Below are positions 34,546-46,780 of a stretch of 64,000 nt of DNA, one piece after another (position 1 is the stretch's first letter; the number at the start of each line of letters is the position of its first letter). A program made the translations under genes and the position numbers. The DNA is taken from the NCBI GenBank assembly GCA_029964075.1, contig CM057137.1:620001-684000 (forward strand). The letters are read 5' to 3'. Origin of the DNA: Patiria pectinifera (lineage: Eukaryota; Echinodermata; Asteroidea; Valvatida; Asterinidae). The notes beneath the pieces are model-generated. The model ran no database searches, was not told where the DNA came from, and worked only from the letters and a program-made list of their open reading frames with translations.

Positions 34546-37500
34546 GCTGGTTGATTTTCTGCTTGAGCAGCTTGTCAAGTTCAGACCGGAGATCCTAGCA
34601 ATACAAAATTAAGGACATCTATATCAATCGCTATTTTGTATAAGGGTTACACAAATGTAACAACTTTCATTAATGTTCATGTTTTTTTCTTTTAGACCGG
34701 GTAGTCTTTGGAAAATTAAGTCACATTTCCCAGCTAATTTCCTGCCAAACAAAAACTAGCTGTGCACCAGTTACAAGCAACACACAAGAGATACAATTTT
34801 TGGCCGGTAACCCATTGTTGTTAAAACATCATTAAAAAAAAAAATGTGCTGATAAGCTTCATGAAAGATCCCATGAGTTTTTGTCAAACACCTAATACCA
34901 TTTTTCAAAATTAATCTTAGTTAGTGAACATACACGGCCAGATCATTGAGGACATACCTTGACGAGATGTGCGATTCGGGCCGGCGCCGAGAATTTGATG
35001 TGGTCGTCGACGGTGATTGCCTCCACGCCGTCTTCACTGGTGACGCCAATCTTGCCTCCAAAGAACAGCAGAGGGTAGGGCTCAACGGCGGTGGTGTCGT
35101 GCAGAAACACCTGGGTGGGGGATGGACGCAAATGAGTCCATCACATGTCAACGAGGGATTTTAACAATGAAAAGGAATTGGCGCTGTCACAATTCACTTG
35201 AATAGCTTGTAACTGACTTGAGACAGAAAGAGCTGTGATTGACTTGAAAGATATTTTCGCCCAGGAGATGTGAGACTAAAGAAATAACATCGGTTCAGGG
35301 TAAAGCCCAATAAATTGGGAGGACTTGTGATGGCTTGACTATAATTCTGTTGAATCGGATGACCACTTGGTCAACATTATATCTCAACTTCAGGCACATT
35401 TCTGTGAGTAGGAATGACAAGTCACAGCTAGGCAAGCTTAGAGAAACTGGGCTCAGACAAATTTGGTGCAAGTCATCTGAGTTAAACTTCACATCAGGGA
35501 TTAAGTCAGCACGCACGAGTGGTGAAGCCACGAGGCCTTTTCGAACTTGATTTTGCGGTTTTGCGGGTTTTTTTGTTGTTGAATGCTGACTCCGTCGTTT
35601 CCGATTGTTGGAATTTTGCTATCCTTTTGGGGTAGCAAATATCGAGATTATAAGGAAAAACATAAGAAATTCTTGACAAGTTGGAAAAGGCCCTCGTGGC
35701 TTCGCCATTCGCGTGTGTGGTCTCCTGCTCCAGTTGCTTCGCGGCTTCGCCGCTTTGTCTAATGCTGGCAAGTTAAGCCATGATAGCCTTGGCGAAAGGC
35801 TACAGTCAGCCAGATTGGTACACAGAGACACTTGGCTGGCCCTCTGAAACCAGTCCAAATGCTCAACTCACGTCTGAAGATTTCATCTTGAGGTGGTACA
35901 GGATCCAGTTAGAGGGGAAGTGACTCTGGTCACAGTTGACGGACTTGGGATGGATCTTGACCCTGCCGTCCTGCGGAGTGACGATCTTTGCAGGCCTGCA
36001 CGGGACGAAAATGAAACTTTCCTTCATTTCAATTTTAATAACAAATTTTACGACTTATCCATTTGAACATTATTTATTTTAAAGGAATCATTCCTGTTCA
36101 TTAACCCTCATCCCCTAAGGTGTGTGGAAAATGGTACAAAAATTGAAGGCGTCCAGACTGTTAGGGTCAAAGTTATGGGACCTTGGAACACCAACGTACA
36201 CAAATATTGACTGAACACGGCTAAACACAAGGACAAATCTCCAACATCGATTCACTCATTAACTCAGGACCTACTCTCCCACAATTTGGCATCTCTTTTC
36301 TACTTGCTTCTTTCTTTCCTTTATTACCTAGATTGGCACTTGACCTTGTGGTTGGTGATTTCTTAAAAGAAAATAAAATCTCACCTGTATTTTCCATCTC
36401 GTCTGTTGAAGGAGTTTTGCCTCACCTGGGCCACGTTAGGATACAGACCTGAGCAGAGTATCGCCTTGATTAGTTGCTGGTTGCCTGAATGGAACACATA
36501 TATAGATGCAGGGCAAAAATTAAAAAGAAGAGGCAAAACAAATCTAACAAATTGTTTAAAAGCTCACATCATTTTTAAAAACATAAATGGCATCAAAGAA
36601 TGTTAATCTTTCTCACGTGCAGTCTTTTGGAAAGTTTGGCATTAACTGCATAAAAAAAATATCTTATTTCTAAATGGGAGATGTAAACCAAACCCAACAA
36701 ATTCTTTAAAAGCACACATCATTTTTAAAAACATAAATGGCATCAAAATGTGTTAATCTTTCTCTTGTGCAGTCATTGGGAAAATTTTGCATTAACTGCA
36801 TAAAAATAGAGAAGGAAAAAAAATCTAATTTCTAAATGGAAAATGCAAGACAAACCAAATTATGTAAAAGCTCACATTATTGTTAAAAACAAAAATGGCA
36901 TCAATATATGTAAATCTTTCTCACGTGCAGTCACTTAGCAGGACACATTTGTAGTAACTGCATAAAAATTAAAAATTAAATTTTTTAAAAAGGAAAAAAG
37001 TGGCACATATTCCTACCTGAGTTTCTGTTAGCTGACCTCTGTTTAGAAGACTTCCCCTCTACGAAGCCTATGGAGGCCAGATGCTCACAGAACTGGGTCT
37101 TCATGTTGTCTAACATCTGGATCACAGAAAAAGACAATTCGGAAAACTTAAGGACGAGGTTTCTAGTTTTAAATTTTACTTTAGTTTATAGAACCATTCC
37201 CTGCCATAAAATTTCAAGCATATACTACTGAAGTGGAGTGCCGACGCCTCGTGGTCTGGAGCACGGAGCTCATAGTCTTTGGGTAATTCTGAAGGTTGTG
37301 GGTTCGAGTCCAGCCTGGGTTTGTGGTGCGTGTGCCCTTGGGCAAGGCACTTTGTCACTCATTGCTTCTCCCCACCCAGAAGTAATTGGGTACCTGTGAG
37401 GGCAGAGATGGTTATTGTTGATTGTAGCTGCTTTGCGCCGAAATGGCAGCATCGAGCTGCATACTCCCAGGGAGCTGAGATTATCTTTTGAATTTTTCAT

Positions 37501-40500
37501 TGGCCAATGATCAGGGATAATAATAGTGTAAAGCGCTTTGATGTTAGAAGTATCCATTATTATTATTAGTATCAAATGCCCCTACCTTGAGAGTAGTGAC
37601 AGACATGAAGTTTCTCCAGCAGTAGTCACTCTCAGCTCCGCGTCCGTGATCTCTGGCGTCCTCCCAGCCTGCCACGGCGTTGACCAGCATCAGGTGGTCG
37701 CTGTAGGTGTCCTCTGAGATGAGCTTCCGCTGGGCATCAGCCATCTTCTCCTTCCCCTGTGACAAATTATCAACTTGTTTAACTACTAAAAATCTATATC
37801 CCCAAAATTTGAAACCATATATTCCCCCAAACTAACTAGCCTGTTACTCTATGTGTCACCCCAAACCACCCTGCCTATTACGCACTGTACAATCCCAAAC
37901 CGCCCCCTACCTGTTACTTCTTGTACCATCCCAATTTGCCCGAGCTCTGTATGATATTCATCATGGTATAAATACAATACAATACGAAACAACACAATGC
38001 AGTACAGGTTCTAATGGATTAAGTTTCTAATTTCTCATTTATGTTTACCAATCGGAAGTAATGGCCATTTCTTAAACATTGGCTTCACTTTCAGCGCTGG
38101 CTCCAAATCTGGCTTCACTATCATATGAAAGCCTTTATTTCCAAACCAAATAAACATATTCGGAATAAGAGCCTCATATTATTGGATTTTATGTTCATGA
38201 TGCAGAGCAGGGGCTGGTATTGAGCCAGAGTCAACCAGTTCTGGGTCTAGAATGTCCAGAAGCCAAAGTTAGAGAGAAAACCCAAGTTTGGAAAACTCCC
38301 TGCATCTCACCAGTGGGATGACGAAGGGATCTTTGAAGCTGAGGTTGGCCGCAACGGTCAGGATGGGATCCAGACAGCAGAACATGGCACCAAAGAGAAT
38401 CATGCGGCCGATGGTAGGGGAGACGGGGAGCCGGGCAAGGTGGTAACCCAGCGGGGTCAGCTTCTCACGGTCGTCCAGGGCATTCTGGGAGAAAAAACGG
38501 AAAATTCAGACTATTAAGGAAGTACATGAAGTTGTATACCCACAAATTGTATGAGTCTACCACAGCCATGAATTGGAACAAAATAGTAACCCAAATTTCT
38601 CTTGTTGCTAAGCTAACAGCGCCCTCTTTTGTTGACGAACAGAGCCAATGATGGTTAATTTGAATGTTCCACATTATGCACATTATGCCGGTCATGTTAA
38701 ATTTAGGAAACGGAAATCCAATTTGAGGAAATTAGAAACGAAATCAAGGAACCAAAAGCCATAAAGTTCAATCACAAGTTATATCCAGTCTCAAGACAAA
38801 AGGACAAAGAATTCAAATGACATATGGCAAAGGAATTACTTTGTCGCTGTCATACCTATTTACTCGTGTTTTAACTTGCGACCGATGACTCAATTACAAC
38901 ACTTGAGAAATCTTTCTAAACTTAAAAGGTCCACAGTGATTATGAAACTGACCATCTGCATGAGGCTTTCCAATGCTAGATCTACGGCTCTAGGGTCGGG
39001 CTGCTGTAAGGCCTTCTGGATGAAGTCATGGACACGACCCAGCTTCAGCGACTGTAGAGAAAGAATAGAAAGTGTCATCATTACGTCCTTTTTAGCCAAT
39101 TCAGCATTCCAATCGCACATGCATGAGATCTGCTTGACCAGGTTTCGAGAGATAAACAAAGCAGATGCATGCACGCAAGTCTATTGGTGGCATGGTAACC
39201 AAATCCACATTTTGCAATTTTTCGTCTAGTTAAGAAAGAAGAAGGAAATTTGTGTTCGCCCCCAAAGTTGGAGCGTATAAAACATCTTAAAGCATGGTGC
39301 CGTTAAAAACAATCAAAATTTTGCATCTACTTCAAAACAAGAACTTTTCTTTAATTTGTTTGTACCCGCTATGATTTCTCGAAACTAAATCATTGAATCT
39401 GATGTGCGCACGCACAGCTGAAATAGCGAAAAGGTTTATTCCATGTGCATTGCAGATATGAAACTGCAACATTTGATGAGATTCATAATACACCAAGAAT
39501 TTGCCGTCAAGAGGACACTTGTCACTTTGGCCGTTGAATTTATTAATTTGTGTATTATTCAGCATCATCATCTCTAAGCAGTATATCATCATCATCACGG
39601 ATTGTCACTGTCATCTGCAGCTCTTCCATTTAGAGAATCGTCAATTTGTTTTCATACCAGTGGTGCACCCAAGGGGGGGCTCGGGGGGCTTGAAACCCCC
39701 CCCCCAAGAGGTTGTCAATTGGTTTTTTTCTTTTGTTTGTAATTTTTTTTGTAGTCCCACGTTTTGACCTTGGTGATATTTATTTGGCCTATTTTGGAGT
39801 AGTATAATAGGGCTGTAAGTGGCGCCGCCAACGTCCAAAAAAAAAAAAAAAAAAACCAAAAAAATTTTAAAAATAAACAATTTTGTTTCCGCGGCCAAAC
39901 ATTTTTGGCAAAATTTTTTGGGAAAAATTTCAACTTCTAACAAATTTGCAAAAATAAATTTGTGAGCCCCCCCCCCCCGACAAATCCTGGGTGCGCCACC
40001 GTTTCATACCTACCTTAATTTGCAAGCAGAGTTCATCCAGTGGTGTTCGTAGCATCTCTGGTAACTGATAGTCAGTCAGCATGCTGGCCTTGAGCTGGTT
40101 ATACAGATGATAGCATTCACCAGGCTGTACTCTAAAAATTACAATCAGATTAAACAAAATCCAATTTATTTAGACTTCTACTAAAAGGCAAACTACTAAC
40201 AGCAAGCTTTGTTATCAACCCATTCAAGTAAAAGGAGTAATATTCAACTGGCTATGCAAATAAGTGGGTGGGGCAGCAAACCAAATTTGAATAATTTTAC
40301 ATAACCTCCTCTCTAGCAGTTTGCTGCAATGCTGATCCAAGTCATTGTTATTCCTCATCTAATTAACATTTATGCTAATAGGTGGCGCTACAGCCTTAAT
40401 ATGAATACATTTGCATACTTGCCAGCCCACCTACTCTGGAATGCTGACCAATGCAATTACTCTCTCTCTATTGACAAATGTTATGCTAATTAGTAGGCGG

Positions 40501-43500
40501 AGCTTAAGGCTCAATTAGAATACATTTGCGTACCTGCCAGCCCTCCTACTGACCAATGCAATTACTCTCTATTAACAAATGCTATGCTAATTAGAAGGCG
40601 GAGCTTCGGGCTCAATTAGAATACATTTGCATACCTGCCAGCCCTCCCTCTCCTCTGGCGGGCGGCCGCTACGCTGACCCACTCTGGTTTCAAGGTGCTG
40701 AGGTTGTTGGCCACGTCAAAGTTGCGCTCCTTGACGCGGCCTAGGTTGACGACGTACACCACGTCATCGATGGTGATGCTCGTCTCGGCGATGTTGGTTG
40801 CTATGATGATCTTACGGACACCAGGTGGCGGCCGCTCAAACACCTGTGTAAGTATGTCAAAGGTTGCTTAAACAGCATATACATATCAAGAGAAAAAGTT
40901 TTAATCTAATACATTTTTATCAGTTTACTTAATCCATATAAGCTATTACAATCAATTGTCAACATCAATATCATTGTTAAAATTTTCTGAATTTCTACCC
41001 CAATTTTGTGGCCTCTGTGCATTAGCTTTCATTTACATAAATGAATATTCATTTTCTTTGGATTATAGTTGGTAGTTCCATGCACACATTTGCAACAATT
41101 ACCCAGAGTATAGACCATTATCATGTTGCGGCCATTTGGAATTTTCCCCATTCAAATCAACGTAACCACAGCGAGGCTGGAAGGAAAAAATAGTCTGGTT
41201 CCTTTTTGCACAAAAAACATTATCATTCAGTATTGTTATTGGATACAGGGAACATGACTAAAATGGTGGCAGCATGATATAGGAGTATAATGTCAATTCT
41301 ATGGCCATACATCACACAAACATTCTATTAAATTGATTCACAATGGCAATCCACTGAAAGTCTTTTCATGCATCCGGTTCAAGTAAATGCAGCTAATTCA
41401 TTGGCGTTACAGGGTAATCCTATACAACTGCACTGCCCGGCCCATGAGTGACAGTCAGTGAGATAGGTGCAAAGAAGACACTAGCCTGGCCCTCTGGGAC
41501 CAGCACAATCCCAATGTACCTGTCTTTGGTTGACGGTGGGCATCATGGAGTGCAAGGGAATGATGCGGAAGTTGTCGTTTCGGAACATCTGCTGCTGGGT
41601 CAGGAGGTCATTCAGTTTGGAGATCTGCTCCCAGCCTGGGAGGAAGACCAGAATAGCGCCCTCCTGTGGTAGTAACCAAAAAAGTCATATACGTGACTCA
41701 CTCTATCAAAATGAGGAATAAGTCACAGAGGCCATTTCCGAGTTTAAGGTCTGAGCAATGAACACACCTACTGCTCAGAAAGAACGTACAAGCAACACTT
41801 TGTTTCGCCACTTTCAGCTTTTGATCTTCCAATGGCTTCAAGAAGGTACAAAATCCCTAGGAAAGCCCTTTTCCAAGAAGCAATTTTATCCAATTTTAGC
41901 ACAGTTTTTTCCCTTTCTCTTTTGAGGTCAGTTTCATGCCCTGTAAAATTAGTCACTTTCATTGTAGCATTGGGGGAGTGTGGCCTAGTGGTTAGTGACT
42001 CAAGATCAGAGGATCAGGCGTTTGAGTCCAGCTGCTGGCCATGTGATGTGTCCTTGGGAAAGCCACTTCACCTCCAATTGTCTCTCTCCACCCAGGAATG
42101 CAAATGGGTAACGGCATTAGCTGGGGAGTAACCTGCGAGAGACTGGCATACTATTTTCGTGGTTATTGTAAAATTTCGCTTTTGAGAGAAATTAAAATTG
42201 TATTGAAATGGCTGACCGCTTTGTTGAGGCAGATGTGACGAATGATGGTAGACACCATGTCAATGTCCATCTTTTCATGGTCCATGTTCTGCAGATAGTA
42301 CACCACCTCTTCAGGATATCTACAACAATTCAAGCGATTCAAGTTGACAATAGGCTAAAAAGAATTTGCATTCAGGGAAAAACAAGATTGATATAGCGCT
42401 AAAATGTCCATTAGTGACATGCTTTGTAATTCTTTATAAAGCTTAGGGCCGAGTTATTCCCGAAGTACGTAGCTTACGTTGTGCTGATTTCCTTGATGTA
42501 TCCGTTGAACTTCTCCTTAAATTCCTCTTCTTTCTTCAGCTCGTCCTCACGGTAGCGCTTCCCGCGTCGGAACTTCATCCAAATCGGCTCGCGTTTCTCT
42601 CTCTGCTCAGGCGGTTTATATCTGCAATTGAAAAAAAAAAACCAATTATTTCATAGAAGTGAGAAAGATTTTCATTGTGTACATATGGTAGCTGTTTATT
42701 AATATCAGCTTTCAATATTTGAGCAAGTGCGATTACAGATAACTGGTCGACTAGTTGTTGATAAAACTTATGCCAACGCATAAAAATGTCTCTAGTCAAA
42801 CGATGGTCAAAACATCATCACAAAACTTTGTGGTCCTGGCTCTCTGCTGTGCATTATGGTGCACTCGACTGCTGATAACCAGGGATGCGACCAACCGCAT
42901 TAAACTGGTCACCAATAGTAGACTAGACTAGTCCAATCATCGTTGATTAACCAGAATTTGATCAGAGTTAGTCGAACAATAGTTAACTACAGTTCCTGAT
43001 CGAACTTGTTCTTTGATGTTGAGGTTGTTGAAACAATTAAGGTAACACAAAAGGTAACAGATCTGAATCTTAGCTTTCATTTGGTTTAAAACATTTAGTA
43101 GCAATGTTCACCCAAATGGGGCCCGGGCTTTCATAGATTTTACCAGAGTGGTCACTTTTAATAATGTTACCTACTTGGTCATTTGAAGAACGTCTTCCAA
43201 CCAGTACTCCAGGACGGGGAATGTGAAACCGGGAATGTTGGTCATCGGGCAACTGCCAAAGTATTCCGAGAACAGTTCGGCATTGAGGGTCGCACTCATC
43301 AGGATTACCTTGAGCTTTGGTCTGGGGAGGGGGGGAGAAAAACATATCCAATAACGGCCAAAGCTGACTAAGTAACATGCATTTTAAGTTTTTCATGTAT
43401 TTATTTATTTTAATTCGTTCTGGTTATGAAACCAAGGATTCTTGAAAAGCGCCCCAGGCACTGTAGCTCGCAAGCCTGAAGAAACCTGTAGAGAGAAACC

Positions 43501-46500
43501 TGTAGACAATGAAAAGAGATGACAGTTTCAGAGGTGGGAGGAAAACCCCAGAATATTTATAGGGGAAAACCCACGGAATCAGGTAGGAACTGAAAACCCA
43601 ATCCACATGTCGACCCAGGCGGGATTCGAACCTGGGTCACAGCGGTGGAAGGTGAGGAAAGTACCGCTATACCAACCTAATTCCCTGACAGCAAAAAGAG
43701 AAGATAATTGTTTTCCACCATTTTTGGACTTCAACATCTTCCTGATTACTTTTTTTCCCAGTTTTTTTTACCTTTTCGGTAAGACATCTTTGAGAATGAC
43801 CAGCAGAAAATCAGAAATGATGTCTCTCTCGTGAACTTCGTCCAGAACAACATGGCTCACGCTTTGCAGAAGCCTGTGAAAAATAATAAAATTTTTACAA
43901 TTATAGTTTTGTAAGTTTAAAAAGACTAGAGCTGAAATGTCCATTGTGACTAAATGAAGTCAGGTGCCATTGTGACTAAATGAAGTCAGGTGCCAGACTA
44001 TAATGACCTTTGACCTAGGTAAACTCACTGGTCTGTTTCCAGCCACTTCAGCAAGATGCCGTTGGTGCAGTACATGATGCAACCCTGTTGCCGTGGTAGC
44101 CTGGCTTCCAGTCTAATCTGGTACCCTGTGCTGTTGCCGTTGCCGCATGGCTCTGCTCTCTCACATGCTACTCGCTCAGCCACCTTACAACCAAAAATAA
44201 GGCACGATAATTTCAAATGTCACAATTTGAAAAAAATGGCCCAGGTTAGCAAATCTGTTTAAAATGGTGTTGTTTTATGACTGAATAGACTCACAGATAT
44301 TGCAGAGATTCTCCGGGGCTGAGTACAGATGACCCTGCATGTGGACCCTTGACCTCGCTCCATGTGATGATCCAGGATGAACTGGGGGACCTGGGTGGTC
44401 TTACCGCACCCTGTCTCCCCGCTGATGACCACGACTTGGTTCTCGTTGATCAAACGCAGAAGCTCCTAACAAAAGAAACAATAGCATGGTCAGATTAAAC
44501 ATTAAAGTGGAGTGCTGTGACTTGTGGTCTGGAGCATTGAATTCAAAATCTGTGGGGTAGCTCTGCAGGTTGTGGGTTCGAGTCCAGTCTGTGAGGTTGC
44601 CGTGTGTGCCCTTGGGCAAGGCACTTTGTCACTAATTGCTTCTTCCCACCTGGCACCAATGAACAATGCGTCTGTTGAATCCTGTTGCAGTTGGCAACCA
44701 CAGACTCCAAGCCAGTTTGGCCTTGGCATTTTTGACCTGTTGGAATTTGTTACACTGGGCAGGCATAGTTGTGACGATCAACACAATATGTCAGGATTGT
44801 CTGCAGTGGCGGATCCAGGGAGGTGCAGAGGGGGATGGACTGAAATGTTCTCAACTAAGGCCATTTTTCAATTGAGAGAGCCTTTCCACTCCCCCCTCCC
44901 CCCAGGAGTATCCTCTCTGGATCCACCCTTGGTCTGAGCTAAAGTTGAGACCAAGACCTACAGTTGGGACAAAGCTATATTTGGGCTGTAACTATTGCAC
45001 ATTATGACTTACATGTCTCATATTGTACGATGGTAGCTTCTTGCGGAATTCCTGCATGTCTTTGTATTGGCGGTTGTCGGCCTGCTTAGCCTCCAGTTCA
45101 AGCCGTAATCTCTCGTCCAGCTCTGGGTCTTGTGTCAGCGGGTGCTGATAGAAGGAATGGTACTGCTCGTCTCGTGGATTTCTCCCTGAGGAAGATATGA
45201 TGCAAGACTAGTAAAGCTGGTCCCAGAGTGCACACAATTCTTGTCAACTGATTCAGAATGGCTATTTGCGGAAAGTCTTTTCATGCATCTGGTCAACACA
45301 ATGGGTGGGGCTTCACGTCCTATGGCGAGGTTTGCATCTATAAACCCATGTAGTGATGTTACGCCCCAACTGCAGTTCGGACAATCCCGATTACATTTGG
45401 GGAAGTCCCAACTGTAGCTGGGACAATGTCACAGTTGAAGCGTAACTGTGTTGTGGGGCACAAATTCATTGCATCCAATGCATCACATTAAGCAATACCA
45501 TACCAAAGGATCTTAAACAGCAATTAGCCCCAAGATTCTTGCAAACACGTACTTGGCATGACTTCATTGCTTTCATGTTGTTCCTCCTCGGATCTCTGTT
45601 TCTGCACGTCATCCAGCAACGTGCGGATGTGCTTCTCATGCTCTGGCTCCATGCCAACAACAGGTCTCTATGAAATGGACGCAAAAAACCCTCGTAATTA
45701 AGGTGTAACTGGTCACATCAGATTATGGTCATAAGTCAATCACAAGTAAGGTCACAAGTCAATCACAAGTATGGTTATAAGTCCATCACAAGTAAGGTCA
45801 TAAGTCAACCACAAGTATGTTCATAAGTCAATCATAAGTATGGTCATAAGTCAATCACAAGTAAGGTTAAAAGTCAATCATAAGTATGGTCACAAGTCAA
45901 TTACAAGTAAGGTCACAGGTCAATCACAAGTAAGGTCATAAGTCCATTACAAGTAAGGTCACAAGTCAATCACAAATATGGTCATAAGTCAATCATAAGT
46001 AAGGTCATAAGTCAATCACAAGTACGGTCATAAGTCAATCACAAGTAAGGTCACAAGTCAATCACAAGCAAGGTCATAAGTCAATCACAAGTACGGTCAT
46101 AAGTCACTCACAAGTAAGGTCATAAGTCAATCACAAGCCAGGTCATAAGTCAATCACAAGTAAGGTCACAAATCAATCATAAGTAAGGTCACAAGTCAAT
46201 CACAAGAAAGGTCATAAGTGGCATGGGATAAACACTGATAAAGGACATCTTTATCAAAGTTTGTTTTGAATAGCTTATGACGTGTTGAGACTTTGGGGAC
46301 TTGGGACTGACTTGTGAGATTTTCGAGGACTGACCATGAATGCAAACATCTGCTGACCTGCCTGACCCCCTCCAAAAATTGTACAAATTATTACAGTTAT
46401 GCCTCGACTATTAAAATCAACGGCCCAGATTGCTGTGACGTCCCCAACTACTAAAGTTGGGACAATACCAACTACAGTTGGGTCGGTGCTATAGTTTGGG

Positions 46501-46780
46501 CATAACATCACCTGACTTTAATATTCCTTACATTTCTGATTTCTGCAGCAGCTTTCTTCGCCCTCCCACGCGCCGCGTACCACATCCCGATATCACGTCC
46601 CCTCAACCCCTCTGGGGGTCCTCCCCTCCTGCCTCCTCTGCCATGTCCCCGCCCCCTCCCTCCTTGTTCTCCATAGGTTCTACTTGGCCCGGCTTCCTCG
46701 CTTTCTTCTCCTGCATTCCATCTGGCACCGTGGTCTCGGCCTCGGCGGCTGTTGAAGTAGCGGCCCTTGGACCTGCTCAT
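34442..46780 (-). CDS. DHX36: DHX36, DEAH-box G-quadruplex helicase
   Basis: Exons: 46780-46532, 45667-45553, 45185-45013, 44465-44295, 44183-44029, 43873-43772, 43321-43175, 42621-42478, 42319-42217, 41663-41520, 40843-40635, 40131-40014, 39051-38953, 38484-38311, 37756-37586, 37116-37017, 36484-36385, 35995-35872, 35110-34958, 34594-34442. Phases are continuous: 967 residues (human about 1008). The N-terminus is Gly/Arg-rich, then GRDIGMWYA, the DHX36-specific quadruplex-binding helix. Helicase motifs: GETGCGKT (195-202), DEVH (299-302; DEIH is usual), SAT (331-333), [33 protein letters not shown] (564-571). The helicase-associated (ratchet), OB-like FGGKIG and C-terminal AIIDLITTQ segments follow. 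It unwinds DNA and RNA quadruplexes in nucleus and cytoplasm. Exons 9 and 13 use GTCAG donors. Confidence 0.95.
36520..36970. repeat. Three tandem copies of a 150-158 bp unit in a DHX36 intron
   Basis: The block ACATAAATGGCATCAA ... TCTTTCTC-CGTGCAGTC ... TTAACTGCATAAAAA occurs three times, with GGCATCAA at 36589, 36739 and 36897. It is diverged and noncoding, between exons 16 and 17. Confidence 0.8.
37232..37565 (+). mobile_element. tRNA-derived SINE in a DHX36 intron
   Basis: A-box-like TGGTCTGGAGC and B-box GGTTCGAGTCC (about 37301) are followed by CCCTTGGGCAAGGCACTTTGTCAC. The tail has AAAGCGCTTTGA and ATTATTATTA. A second member lies at 44505-44745, with the same head and body. Confidence 0.8.
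39658..40001. mobile_element. hAT-like MITE beside the DHX36 exon-12 splice donor
   Basis: A 344-bp element with TIRs CAGTGGTGCACCCA / TGGGTGCGCCACCG and a perfect 8-bp duplication TTTCATAC (39650-39657, 40002-40009). The exon-12 boundary is at 40014, so on the transcript strand the donor reads GTAG followed directly by the GTATGAAA duplicate and then the element. Confidence 0.9.
40385..40650. repeat. Triplicated exon-11/intron junction of DHX36
   Basis: The exon-11 donor region (minus strand GGGCTGGCAG|GTATGCAAATG) is repeated twice more in the intron. CATTTGC landmarks are at 40624, 40523 and 40408 (offsets 101 and 115). The middle copy keeps a good donor (CAG|GTACGC); the far copy has CAA|GTATGC. 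Units also share GCTAATTAG and GGCGGAGCTT. Confidence 0.85.
41966..42210 (+). mobile_element. tRNA-derived SINE abutting DHX36 exon 9
   Basis: GTGGCCTAGTGGTTAGTGACTC (A-box type) and GTTTGAGTCCAGCTGC (B-box type), a body with GTGTCCTTGGGAAAGCCACTTCACC, and an AT-rich end (AAATTAAAATTGTATTGAAATG). Its 3' end reaches the exon-9 donor (exon boundary 42217), leaving at most a few bases of older intron. Confidence 0.75.
43430..43690 (-). mobile_element. tRNA-derived SINE in a DHX36 intron
   Basis: On the minus strand: GGTTGGTATAGCGGTA (A-box), then CCAGGTTCGAATCCCGCCTGG (B-box), GGGTTTTCCCC and GGTTTTCCTCCC blocks, and CTTGCGAGCTACAGTGCC. The same body occurs in the receptor introns at 4870 and 15735. 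No intact tRNA cloverleaf is present, so I do not call a tRNA gene. Confidence 0.75.
44505..44745 (+). mobile_element. tRNA-derived SINE, second member
   Basis: AGTGGAGTGC-GTGGTCTGGAGCA head, GGTTGTGGGTTCGAGTCC B-box and CCCTTGGGCAAGGCACTTTGTCACT body, collinear with 37232-37470. It lacks the longer tail of that copy. Confidence 0.75.
44806..44935. mobile_element. Possible short hAT-like MITE
   Basis: CAGTGGCGGATCCAGGG faces CTCTGGATCCACCCTTG about 130 bp away. The ends are of the same type as 4480-4750, but no clean 8-bp duplication is seen. Confidence 0.45.
45715..46220. repeat. 23-bp minisatellite in DHX36 intron 1
   Basis: About 22 head-to-tail copies of GGTCATAAGTCAATCACAAGTAA and close variants (GGTCA landmarks at 46026, 46049, 46072). 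Variation is mostly A/G, C/T and one-base changes. There are no unique spacers, so it is a minisatellite, not a CRISPR array. Confidence 0.95.

Noticed and set aside
43598..43690. tRNA gene on the minus strand
   Set aside because: A- and B-boxes are present, but the acceptor and anticodon arms do not pair and a SINE body follows.
45715..46220. CRISPR-like direct repeats
   Set aside because: The units are contiguous with no unique spacers, in a eukaryotic intron.
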